From: Cohnella sp. GbtcB17
GTDB taxonomy: Bacteria; Bacillota; Bacilli; Paenibacillales; Paenibacillaceae
Assembly (NCBI RefSeq): GCF_019091135.1
Contig: NZ_JAGXJW010000036.1
Span: 19,372-83,371 of the forward strand
Length of the DNA: 64,000 bases
Direction: 5' to 3'
Notes under the pieces: model-generated
Told to the model about the DNA's origin: nothing
The model's database searches: none
The model's input: only the letters and a program-made list of their open reading frames with translations
Program-made: the position numbers and the translations under genes
Part shown: in pieces, positions 25,014 through 33,486 of the stretch
How the letters are laid out: every line of letters starts with the position of its first letter
How positions within the stretch are numbered: position 1 is the first letter of the stretch

Positions 25014-27299
25014 TCACGTTGTCGATGTCCCCTCTAACCCTCTGGTGGCCCTTACATATTCTGTGGGAGCCACCCCCATGATCCGCTTGAATGCCCGCCG
25101 GAACGTGTGATCGCTGCTGTATCCGACCGCCTTGGCTACGTCCCGGATCGTACATTCCTCCCCGTTCAGCAGCTCGCACGCGCGCCGAATGCGCGTACCT
25201 TCGAGATAATCGGAAAAGGTGGCGTTCATCAGCTCCTTGAACAGCTGGTACATGTACGTTTCCGAGAAGCGAAGTTGCGATGCAAGCTCATACAACACAA
25301 AATCTTCACGCATATAGGATTGCTCGACAATCGCCGCGATCTGCGCCTTCAATTTGGCTTTGTCCTGATTTTTCTGTTCGGCCTGCGCATGGCATAATAA
25401 CAAATGCGACGCCAGAATCGCTTCGAAAATGTCTTCGATCCGGTCCATCCGTTGAACCTTCTCCAGCAGCCGACCGATCTGCGGCTCCATTTCGTTCGGA
25501 CCGAGACTTCGGACGACAGTGCCTTTAAGCACATGAATGAGCTGCTCGATCATCCCGGACGTCAAGCTTCGGTTCACGAAGTTCTCCTCGCTGATCCTGC
25601 GGATGATCCTGCGAACCTCCGCCTCGTCGCCGCTCTTGACGTTGCTGATGAGCTTCAGTTCCAGCTCAATGGGATAATAGAACTTCTGGTTCTCATTCGG
25701 CACTTCGCTAAAAAGCGTATAGGCGCTGCCGTTCTTCGCGTAACGGGCGTATTCGAGCGCCTGCTTGGCCTCGTCGAACGAAATGCTCACATTATGCAAT
25801 CCCGGATACACCGCACCTGCGGAGAAATGAACGTCGAAGGGCAGCTTGTCCCGAACCTTCTCCTCGAACCGTTCGACGATGCTCCTCATCGACGACGGAT
25901 CGCCTTCTCCGAAGGAAACGACAATCACGATCCGGTTATCGTTCAAGTCATCCTTATAAAAGGGTACAGCTGCTTCGGTACACAGCTCCTCCTTGACGAG
26001 AAGCATCAGTCTGTTCATTTGTTCCGCCGTCCGTCTGTCCGACGTATCCTTGCCCGGCATGATCCGCGCCAGCATGACGCCGAAGCGTTCTCCTTCTACA
26101 TGAACCGGCAGCGAATCCTCGCCCTGATCGTAAAAACCGCCGTTCAGCAGCCGCTCGAAAAAGGTCGTTCGGAGCATCTGGTCGCGCATGCTCCGATGGC
26201 TGCGGTACAATTCCGAGATCCTGCTGTCCAAATAATCGTATTCGCTCATGCTTCTGTCGTTGTCCGTTCCGAATAGCTCCCTGATTTTGCCGACCAGCTG
26301 TTTGACCGGCTTATAGTTCCGATAAGCCAGCATGCAAGCCGTGACGATGCCAAGCGTAAGCGTGATTAGCAGTACGGCAAAGGTAACATTGCGGATGTAG
26401 TCCACCTTGGTCATCACCAGTCTCGACGGGACGACGGAAACGTATTTCCAGCCGCTGACGGTCGACAACGAACGGGACACGATAAACTTCTCCCCGGCAG
26501 GCGATACGTAGTTTCCGTCTCGAAGGTTGCCCGCAGCAATGCCGGACGGCTCGATGACCGTCCGATCTCCCGTCAACTGCGTAATGATGTCCCCATCCTG
26601 ATTCTCGACGAATATCATCCCGCTGCGTCCGAGGTTGATCTTGGACAACAGGTTCTGAATGGCGGATTCATCGATCAGAATCATCAACGCGCCCTTGGGA
26701 TTGCTGCTATACTCCCAAGGGATCGACTGCAGGTAATAAATGACGCGGTGGCTCTTGCCGTCGATCGTCACGTGGCCGCCGGAGACATATTGGCTTTGAT
26801 GACGCTCGCTCCACAGGACGCGGTCCCAGTCCGGGCTACCGCTGTCTTGATTCCGATACAGACTCTTCTCGAACGCTTCCGGACTCGTATAGGACCGGTC
26901 CGACGACAGCACCAGCCGATTGTCCTTGAAGAAGACATAATAATCGACGATAAATTTGTTGGTTAAATTGTACTTGGGGTTCGTGCTCAGGATGTCCCAG
27001 ACCTTGTAGTAATCGTTTGATCCTTCCGCGATTTCCTCGACGTTCATCAGGGAGATGATCTTGCGGTCCATCGCAATATACTTGGAGATGGCGTCAAGCT
27101 CGTTCAGCCGCTCGTCCACAATCGCCCCCGTTTGCTCCAGAAGGGATTGATTGGAACGGAGCGCCTCCTCCTGCGCAAGCTGGACGGTTTCCTTATAAAC
27201 GTAGCTTCCGATCAGCAGCGGAATGACGAGGACAAGCAGATAGGACAGGATCAGTCTGGTCAGCGTGGCATGCCTGCGTCTTTTCTTTAGAAATGACAT
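25014..27299 (-). CDS. Membrane-anchored AraC-type regulator with extracellular sensor domain
   Basis: This 761-residue one-protein sensor-regulator resembles YesS. Membrane segments at about 15-35 and 300-322 enclose an extracellular Cache-like domain. A cytoplasmic linker and a C-terminal AraC double HTH (DFVLYELASQLRFSETYMYQLFKELM; IRDVAKAVGYSSDHTFRRAFKR; GVAPTEYVRATRG) follow. Such proteins sense oligosaccharides or their binding protein and activate the neighbouring CUT1 importer. It lies between the binding protein and the glycosidase gene and is transcribed with both. A strong hairpin between it and the binding-protein gene probably lowers its expression. Confidence 0.88.
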   Translation of the reverse strand: MSFLKKRRRHATLTRLILSYLLVLVIPLLIGSYVYKETVQLAQEEALRSNQSLLEQTGAIVDERLNELDAISKYIAMDRKIISLMNVEEIAEGSNDYYKVWDILSTNPKYNLTNKFIVDYYVFFKDNRLVLSSDRSYTSPEAFEKSLYRNQDSGSPDWDRVLWSERHQSQYVSGGHVTIDGKSHRVIYYLQSIPWEYSSNPKGALMILIDESAIQNLLSKINLGRSGMIFVENQDGDIITQLTGDRTVIEPSGIAAGNLRDGNYVSPAGEKFIVSRSLSTVSGWKYVSVVPSRLVMTKVDYIRNVTFAVLLITLTLGIVTACMLAYRNYKPVKQLVGKIRELFGTDNDRSMSEYDYLDSRISELYRSHRSMRDQMLRTTFFERLLNGGFYDQGEDSLPVHVEGERFGVMLARIMPGKDTSDRRTAEQMNRLMLLVKEELCTEAAVPFYKDDLNDNRIVIVVSFGEGDPSSMRSIVERFEEKVRDKLPFDVHFSAGAVYPGLHNVSISFDEAKQALEYARYAKNGSAYTLFSEVPNENQKFYYPIELELKLISNVKSGDEAEVRRIIRRISEENFVNRSLTSGMIEQLIHVLKGTVVRSLGPNEMEPQIGRLLEKVQRMDRIEDIFEAILASHLLLCHAQAEQKNQDKAKLKAQIAAIVEQSYMREDFVLYELASQLRFSETYMYQLFKELMNATFSDYLEGTRIRRACELLNGEECTIRDVAKAVGYSSDHTFRRAFKRIMGVAPTEYVRATRGLEGTSTT

Positions 27300-27390
27300 C
27301 GAATCCCCCCAGCACTTGCGAAAGCGTTGTCAAAAAAGTATATCACAGCCCTTTTGGTGTTGCCATCTTGCAGAAGGGCAAGAGGCAAGG

Positions 27391-27413
27391 CCGCCATAAC
27401 GAAGTTATGGCGG
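27391..27413 (-). other. 10-bp perfect hairpin downstream of binding-protein gene
   Basis: CCGCCATAAC-GAA-GTTATGGCGG lies 24 bp after the lipoprotein stop and before the sensor gene. No T-run follows on the minus strand, so it probably stabilises the binding-protein mRNA or partly terminates transcription. That fits the usual excess of binding protein over other operon products. Confidence 0.65.
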
Positions 27414-27436
27414 TCTTTTCCGTCGTTTCCGTATGC

Positions 27437-29149
27437 TTAATGGCTCGCGTACTGTCGATCGTAAGCCTTCTGATTGATATCGACGAATCGTTGGAGTCCG
27501 ATTTTATCGAGGCTCTGCACGTAGCTGTCCCAATCGGCTGCAGGCTTCAAGTTGCCGGTAATAAATCGAACCGTCGATTCGTTGATATGGTTTTCCAGTT
27601 CGATCCGGATCGTTTGAAGCTCGTCGTTTTCTTCTGCCAGCAGTTTGACCGGCGGCATGACTGTCGTATTTTCCGGCGTATAAGGCTGGTATTTTTTTGC
27701 CGTCTCCTCATACAACAGACGCTCGAGGCCATCCGGCGTGAAAAGATCCGAGCTGGGCTCCACCTGTTCGCCCAGTCGCCATTCGGCCGGCGCGTATTCG
27801 ATGGCCGCATGCATCCAGCCGTCATTTTGCGGTTCATTCGTATAAGGCTTCAGTCGCTTCAGCAGCGCCGGCTTCCCGTTGAGCCCCACGGCGCCCGGAT
27901 CCGGCGTTGTCCAGCCGACGTCCTTCGGCCCGGTGATCAACCGAGTCTGCGTTTCGAATTCATACAGACCGTCCGCCCAGCGAATGGCCGCTTCCGGATA
28001 TTTGGAGGTGGAAGAGATCAGGAAGTCGCCGCCTTGCACCGCATCAAACTTGAAAAACGTAGCTTGTCTCGTTCCGTCCGGCCCTTTAAGCGGAGGTACG
28101 GTTACGTACTGCTTGTACCGTTCCTGGTTCGTGGCGGGATCGATCACGCCGACGCTGGCTCCGGTCGGGAATGCGCCGAGAATCGCGCTTCCTTCGCTCG
28201 CGGCAATCGACTTCAGTTGGTCGATTTTCTGGGTGAACGAAGGCTGATAGATCAGCCCCTCGGCATACAATTTATTCAGATAGGCGAGACCGTCCCTGTA
28301 TTGCGGCGTATTTACGATCGACATGACCTTTCCGTCCTGTACGATCATCTTGAGCGGGTTATACATGCCCGGATTAAGAATAAACGGATTCATTAGAAAA
28401 CCGTCGATCGTCGTGTACCAGCCGTCAGTCGCGCCGGCCAGCGGAATTTCGTCGGCTTTGCCGTTGCCGTTGGGATCCTTTTCCTTGAAGGCCTTCATCA
28501 CTTGATAGAACTCGTCCGTCGTCGTAGGCATCGGAAGTCCCAAGTTATCGAGCCACTCTTGATTGATCCACATTTTTTGGGCATAACCGCAGTGGAAGCA
28601 GTCGTTCCAGGAAGGCAGCGAATAGATGTTGCCGTCCGTGGCGGTGATTCTTCCCTTCATGTCCGGATGCTTCTGCATAACCTCCTTGAAGGCAGTCATG
28701 TGCTTCTCGATCAGGCCGTCGAGAGGCCGGAAAATTTGCTGACCGACGCCGTACTGGGCTTCGATGACGTCGTCGACGCCGAGGCCGAGAAAGATGTCCG
28801 GATAGTCGCCGCTTGCCAGAACGAGATTCAGCTTCTCTTTGACGTTCCCCGAAGGGACGACTTCCCATTCGATATGAATGTTCGTTTTCTCCTCATACCA
28901 TTTCGTAAACTCGTTGGTGTTAAAGTCGATGATCTGTGGAATTTGCGGCGCCATGACCCGCAACGTAATTTTATCTTTGACGATCGGGTAGCTGCCGGGT
29001 TCGGTTACCGCCGCTTCTCCGGCGCTGCCGCCGCCGGAGGCGTTCGGGTTGCCCGTCTGATTGCCGGTTCCCTTATCTTTGGCGCATCCTGCAAGAATGA
29101 AGGACAGACAGATCAGGCTTACGACTAACGTTTTCACCACTTTTTTCAT
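27437..29149 (-). CDS. CUT1 ABC transporter solute-binding lipoprotein
   Basis: This 570-residue lipoprotein has the signal MKKVVKTLVVSLICLSFILAGC, with Cys at residue 22 as lipidation site, then a Gly/Asn-rich linker and a family 1 extracellular solute-binding fold of the LipO/YtcQ type (ITLRVMAPQIPQIIDFNTNE; DYPDIFLGLGV; GLPMPTTTDEFYQVMKAFKEKDPNGNGK near 210-240). The large size is typical of receptors for plant-derived oligosaccharides in Paenibacillus and Bacillus. It is encoded 71 bp after the permease pair. No CUT1 ATPase gene is present; such systems share a general MsmX-like ATPase. Confidence 0.9.
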   Translation of the reverse strand: MKKVVKTLVVSLICLSFILAGCAKDKGTGNQTGNPNASGGGSAGEAAVTEPGSYPIVKDKITLRVMAPQIPQIIDFNTNEFTKWYEEKTNIHIEWEVVPSGNVKEKLNLVLASGDYPDIFLGLGVDDVIEAQYGVGQQIFRPLDGLIEKHMTAFKEVMQKHPDMKGRITATDGNIYSLPSWNDCFHCGYAQKMWINQEWLDNLGLPMPTTTDEFYQVMKAFKEKDPNGNGKADEIPLAGATDGWYTTIDGFLMNPFILNPGMYNPLKMIVQDGKVMSIVNTPQYRDGLAYLNKLYAEGLIYQPSFTQKIDQLKSIAASEGSAILGAFPTGASVGVIDPATNQERYKQYVTVPPLKGPDGTRQATFFKFDAVQGGDFLISSTSKYPEAAIRWADGLYEFETQTRLITGPKDVGWTTPDPGAVGLNGKPALLKRLKPYTNEPQNDGWMHAAIEYAPAEWRLGEQVEPSSDLFTPDGLERLLYEETAKKYQPYTPENTTVMPPVKLLAEENDELQTIRIELENHINESTVRFITGNLKPAADWDSYVQSLDKIGLQRFVDINQKAYDRQYASH

Positions 29150-29220
29150 GGTATACCCCCTGATTTTTTTCGTGCGACGACCCTTTCAACCATTACACCG
29201 CTTTTGCGCCAGGCTTGCAA

Positions 29221-30126
29221 TCAGCCTTTGATTGCGCCGATCATAATACCGCGAACGAAGTATTTCTGCACGAACGGGTAGATAAGCAGCACCGGCAGGC
29301 TTGCTACGACGATGACGGCATATTTGACGATGTCGGCCAGACCCTGCTTGCGCTGCAGCACCTCAAAATCCTGCATCATCGTCGGGTCCAGCTGATTCAA
29401 CACCAGGATATTGCGCAGTATGATTTGAAGCGGCTGAAGATCCGGCGATTTCAGATAGATGAGCGCATTAAAGTAACTGTTCCAGTGACCGACTCCGTAA
29501 TAGAGCGCCATGACGGCCAGAATCGGCGCGGACAGCGGTAGCGCCATACGGAGAAGGAAGCGAAAGTCGGTGCAGCCGTCCATCGATGCAGCCTCGTATA
29601 ATTCGTCCGGGATCGTAGCCTGAAAGTAAGTTCTTGTGATAATCAGGTTCCATACCGACAAGGCCACGGGCAAAATCATCGCCCACCTCGTATCGAGCAA
29701 GCCCAGATCCCTGACCAGCAGAAAAGTCGGGATGAGCCCCCCTGAGAACAGCATCGTGAACAAGAAGATCGCCATAAAGAGGTTTCGGCCGAACAGCTCC
29801 TTCCGGGACAGGGGAAACGCTGCCATAACGGTCATCACCAGATTGATCAGCGTGCCGGCCACCATGTAAAAGAGCGAGTTGGCAAAACCGCTTACCAATT
29901 GCTTGTTTTTGAATACGGCCTCGTAACCGTTTAATGTCGGCTCTACGGGCCAGAGCCAAACCTTGCCTGAGATTACCGCGCTCGGCGCGCTGAAGGAAGC
30001 GCTTACGACATAGATCAGCGGATAGGCGACCAGCACAAAAACAATCGCCAGATATAAATAGGTCGCTACATTAAATATCCGGTCTCCGGGCGACTCCTTC
30101 ATCAACCGATTCGGATGCGCTTCCAT
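29221..30126 (-). CDS. CUT1 ABC transporter permease, YtcP/LplC type
   Basis: This membrane protein of about 301 residues has six hydrophobic segments. The binding-protein-dependent transport signature is EAASMDGCTDFRFLLRMALPLSAPI near 190-214, the loop that couples to the ATPase. The C-terminus VLLIYPFVQKYFVRGIMIGAIKG is typical of YtcP. ATG 30126 is preferred to the first ATG at 30150 because AAAGGAGGGG precedes it by 5 nt. It overlaps no gene and follows the LplB-type permease by 17 bp. Confidence 0.9.
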   Translation of the reverse strand: MEAHPNRLMKESPGDRIFNVATYLYLAIVFVLVAYPLIYVVSASFSAPSAVISGKVWLWPVEPTLNGYEAVFKNKQLVSGFANSLFYMVAGTLINLVMTVMAAFPLSRKELFGRNLFMAIFLFTMLFSGGLIPTFLLVRDLGLLDTRWAMILPVALSVWNLIITRTYFQATIPDELYEAASMDGCTDFRFLLRMALPLSAPILAVMALYYGVGHWNSYFNALIYLKSPDLQPLQIILRNILVLNQLDPTMMQDFEVLQRKQGLADIVKYAVIVVASLPVLLIYPFVQKYFVRGIMIGAIKG

Positions 30127-30143
30127 GGTGTCCCCTCCTTTTT

Positions 30144-31103
30144 TCACCACAGACTGCTATCGGTGAACTTCTTCGCTGCGTAGTTCGCCGCCACCAGCAG
30201 AATCAGGTTGATAACGGAATTAAATAAACCGATTGCCGTAGAGAAGCTGAAATTCGCATTGACCAAACCAACCTTGTACACATAAGTCGAAATGATCTCG
30301 GATGTCGTCAGATTCAAACTGTTCTGCATAAGGAAAATCATCTCATAACCGACGTTCATCACGTTGCCGAAGCTTAAAACGAGCAAAATGACGATGGTAG
30401 GACGGATGGCAGGCAGATCGACATGCCAGATCCGCCGAAGCTTGGACGCCCCGTCAATGACGCAGGCTTCCTGCAGATCCTTGCTGACGCCTGACAAAGC
30501 CGCGAGATAAATAACGGCCGAATACCCGGTTCCCTGCCAGATGGTCGTCCATACGTAGATAGATTTGAAGTATGCCGCCTTGCCCATCAGGTTGACGGGA
30601 TCCCCGCCGAACAACGTAATAAATTGATTGATCACGCCGATCCGCGGATCGAGAATCTGCATCAGCATGCCCACGAGCACGACCGTCGAAATAAAGTACG
30701 GCGCATACGTGACCATCTGGACCGTTTTCTTAAAAAAACGCCCCCGCACCTCGTTTAACGCGACGGCAAGCAAAATGGGAAACGCAAAACCGGCCGCCAG
30801 CGAATACAGACTGATGCCGACCGTATTCCGGATAATTCTCCAGCTGGATGGTGAATTGAAGAACTGGTCGAAATGTTTGAATCCGACCCAAGGGCTGCCG
30901 CCAATTCCGCTCATCGCCTGGAATTGTTTGAAAGCAAGCTGTATCCCGTACATCGGAATATAGTGAAAGATGATCACATACAGCAGCGGAGGAAGCAGGA
31001 TCACGTAAAGCTGCCAGTGGGCCAGCATTCTCCGGATCGTATGTCTCGTTATGCGTCGCGACTTCCGATTCCAATCAGTCCGAACAAGTACATCGGCCTT
31101 CAA
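30144..31103 (-). CDS. CUT1 ABC transporter permease, LplB/YteP type
   Basis: This membrane protein of about 319 residues is the partner of the YtcP-type permease and the first gene of this operon. It has the HWQLYVILLPPLLYVIIFHYIPMYG opening helix, and the coupling loop EACVIDGASKLRRIWHVDLPAIRPTI near 215-240. The frame opens at ATG 31124, but a TTG at 31103 with GGAGGGG 8 nt upstream is the more likely start. The upstream 240 bp include the terminator of the previous operon. Confidence 0.9.
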   Translation of the reverse strand: MKADVLVRTDWNRKSRRITRHTIRRMLAHWQLYVILLPPLLYVIIFHYIPMYGIQLAFKQFQAMSGIGGSPWVGFKHFDQFFNSPSSWRIIRNTVGISLYSLAAGFAFPILLAVALNEVRGRFFKKTVQMVTYAPYFISTVVLVGMLMQILDPRIGVINQFITLFGGDPVNLMGKAAYFKSIYVWTTIWQGTGYSAVIYLAALSGVSKDLQEACVIDGASKLRRIWHVDLPAIRPTIVILLVLSFGNVMNVGYEMIFLMQNSLNLTTSEIISTYVYKVGLVNANFSFSTAIGLFNSVINLILLVAANYAAKKFTDSSLW

Positions 31104-31338
31104 TACGGTATCCCCTCCATACAATCAACTGGTTCACAAATGCGTTCAATCGCAATGGCGCCTCCTCTCCCGTTCTCGGCTATGCGCAGTGCCTGTCCCA
31201 AACGTATCATCGGGGCATGGCAGAAGAATACGGCCAAAACTTAGTTTGCGCGGGCATTTCTCGGGAAACCGACAAGATGCGGCCCCGTCAGCCGACGGAC
31301 GATTTTTAAAATGGCGTACGATTTATGCGTGCGAACGA

Positions 31339-31361
31339 AAAAACACGCCTTATCGGCGTGT
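31339..31361 (-). terminator. Intrinsic terminator of the 38182-31372 operon
   Basis: On the minus strand ACACGCC (31355-31361), GATAA and GGCGTGT (31343-31349) are followed by TTTTT. The 19-bp core is identical to the terminator at 22995-23013. Confidence 0.88.
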
Positions 31362-31371
31362 CGGAACTTAC

Positions 31372-33348
31372 TCATCTCTCCTTATGTCCCCAATAGTCGC
31401 CAGCCAGTCCTTCAATAATGCATCCGCTCGCCCAAGGCATCAGGCAGAACCATGTACTGGCTAACGAACCGTCCCGATACTTTTGAGTGAGCAGCCCTTC
31501 CGAATGACAAAACCTTTCGGACATCCAGCCTTTCTTCCCATAATCGAATTCTCGATCATATCGATTATAGGTTTGGCAGCCCCAGCCGATCGTATCTAAC
31601 AAGCGATCGTGAACATACGGGTCTTCACCGTTCTCCAAGAAATAGAGCATTTCGTCTACGACGTTGCCGGACATGGGATGGATGTGCGGGTTCGCGATTG
31701 AAGTGACGCTCCCTCCGGAGCTGGACCAGCCGATCCGGCTGAGCGGCGGCACCTTCACAGGCGAATTGTAGCAGAACTTGAACGTAAATTCGTAGTTGAA
31801 TGCATCCTTCATATGCTGTAGATATAGAGGATCGCCCGTCAGCGCATGAATGTATCGCAGCGCTTTTATATAAGCGAGGATGCCTTCGGAGTCGGTTGCC
31901 TTGTCCGTATCGAGCGGTGTTCCATAACATTCCATGCGTCTGACGAACGTCTCGTAATAATGGTTTTCGCTCTTTTTCAAGCTGTCTAAATGCGCGCTGT
32001 CGTCAGTCAACCAGCAATAATAGGCCAACGCGGCCATGCACCACGTTCCTGCGAACGCATCGTACTCGATGCCGACGCCGGTCTTTTCGGAAATGACATA
32101 AGGGTACTCATGATCCTCATTTTTTGTCCTTTCCAACTTCAGGAGCGTACGCTTGACGAAATCCAGCCAATCGTCATGGATACAATTCCTGTACCGCCGC
32201 TCATAATCGAATGCCTTTAAGATATAATACAGAGCCTGCCCCGCCAGATAAGAGGAATGCCCCGAATTGCGCATCCCGTCAAACCACCAACCGTTGTTGC
32301 ACCATTTCCCATTCTCATAAGATTCGTACGGCAGACCCGTGACCGGATTCATACAATTCTCGACGATGTTCGCGATACAATCGATCGCCTGTCCGCGCAT
32401 GGACTCGTCTCCCAATCGCAGAGCGGCCATCAAGACAGGCGTCGCCACAGACAACCCATTGGTCCAACTGATCGATAAAAGCTTGTTATATCGGTAGCCC
32501 CCCGTGTCATCATCCTCGATGACAAATCCGGAATATTGCCGTTCTTCCGGGAGCCATGCATATTGATAAATGGCCGTCGACAAATCGGTAACCGTCGTCC
32601 ATACATCGCTTGCTTTCCTGGGGCTCTGATGATATTGATAATAAACCGCCTCGATTGCGGCATTGATGCCTAACTCCGAATCGGCATCATAGTCGAATAG
32701 GTCGAATGATACTTCCACCGACTCCCCCGGTGCCAATTCGAAGCAGTTGTTCGCGAGAGGCGCCCGCTCCTCGACCTGTTTGGATTTGATAAACAGGAGC
32801 GGCGCATTTTCGTAACCAAGCGTATACCCCACTCTTCCGCTAGAGAGCGAGCAAGTATAACCGCCATACTGATAGAACGCTCCTTCGACGCCTGGCTTCC
32901 ACTGCCGCTTAACGCCATCCTTGCGAATAAAATAGGGACTCGCGCTAAGTCCGTATACTTTCCGGCTGTCGTAGACGAGCGCGACGGGGTGGGAGAGCCG
33001 GTCGCTTCTCACCATCCACCAAGGCGAAGAAGGACGGGACGGATTCCCCTCTCTCAGACGGGGAAATTCGTTCGTCACATTTTGAGGAGCCTCTCCCCGG
33101 TTTCTCCCGTAAATGAAGGCCGGCAGGAAAAATCTCGGATTCCTTTTCGGAAAAGGCATTTCGATGTGAATGACGCCCGCCCAAGCACTTCTTCCCTCAT
33201 TGCAGATCCTTACGCTTGCTCGAACCGGATCGTTCGAACCGCCATCGCCGCCCGATATCTCTATTAAAGCTCTCAATCCATGTTGCTCCAGACCGATATA
33301 TTCCGTCTGTTCCTGCGCTCTGCTTCTAGCCGAGAAAATGAGTTCCAT
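31372..33348 (-). CDS. Large uncharacterised protein, probably an (alpha/alpha)-barrel carbohydrate-active enzyme
   Basis: I do not recognise a named family in this protein of about 658 residues. The first 250 residues are beta-rich, like the sandwich domain in front of many alpha/alpha-barrel glycosidases. The rest is helical with repeated aromatic-rich hairpins (NGWWFDGMRNSGHSSYLAGQ; EYDAFAGTWCMAALAYYCWL; DTDKATDSEGILAYIKALRY; IGWGCQTYNRYDREFDYGKK), as in alpha/alpha6 toroids. There is no signal peptide. ATG 33348 is chosen over an upstream ATG because TTGGAGG lies 5 nt before it. It is the last gene of an operon with an oxidoreductase, two CUT1 permeases and a binding protein, so a cytoplasmic role on the imported glycan is inferred. 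Confidence 0.75.
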   Translation of the reverse strand: MELIFSARSRAQEQTEYIGLEQHGLRALIEISGGDGGSNDPVRASVRICNEGRSAWAGVIHIEMPFPKRNPRFFLPAFIYGRNRGEAPQNVTNEFPRLREGNPSRPSSPWWMVRSDRLSHPVALVYDSRKVYGLSASPYFIRKDGVKRQWKPGVEGAFYQYGGYTCSLSSGRVGYTLGYENAPLLFIKSKQVEERAPLANNCFELAPGESVEVSFDLFDYDADSELGINAAIEAVYYQYHQSPRKASDVWTTVTDLSTAIYQYAWLPEERQYSGFVIEDDDTGGYRYNKLLSISWTNGLSVATPVLMAALRLGDESMRGQAIDCIANIVENCMNPVTGLPYESYENGKWCNNGWWFDGMRNSGHSSYLAGQALYYILKAFDYERRYRNCIHDDWLDFVKRTLLKLERTKNEDHEYPYVISEKTGVGIEYDAFAGTWCMAALAYYCWLTDDSAHLDSLKKSENHYYETFVRRMECYGTPLDTDKATDSEGILAYIKALRYIHALTGDPLYLQHMKDAFNYEFTFKFCYNSPVKVPPLSRIGWSSSGGSVTSIANPHIHPMSGNVVDEMLYFLENGEDPYVHDRLLDTIGWGCQTYNRYDREFDYGKKGWMSERFCHSEGLLTQKYRDGSLASTWFCLMPWASGCIIEGLAGDYWGHKER

Positions 33349-33415
33349 GAAAGCCTCCAACCGTCTTTCGATTGCGACCAACGCGTTTCTTCCTATGATT
33401 GCCGGCAAAAGATAA

Positions 33416-33453
33416 CCAACTCCCAAGCGCCTTCATCGACCCTTGGGAGTTGG
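33416..33453 (-). other. 12-bp hairpin downstream of second binding-protein gene
   Basis: CCAACTCCCAAG (33416-33427) pairs perfectly with CTTGGGAGTTGG (33442-33453). Outer bases GATAACCA and TGGTTATC allow an alternative extension. Only a weak T-rich stretch follows on the minus strand, so it may be a partial terminator or an mRNA stabiliser. Confidence 0.65.
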
Positions 33454-33486
33454 ATGTGCTGGTTATCTCAATCTTAAACCTTCGAA

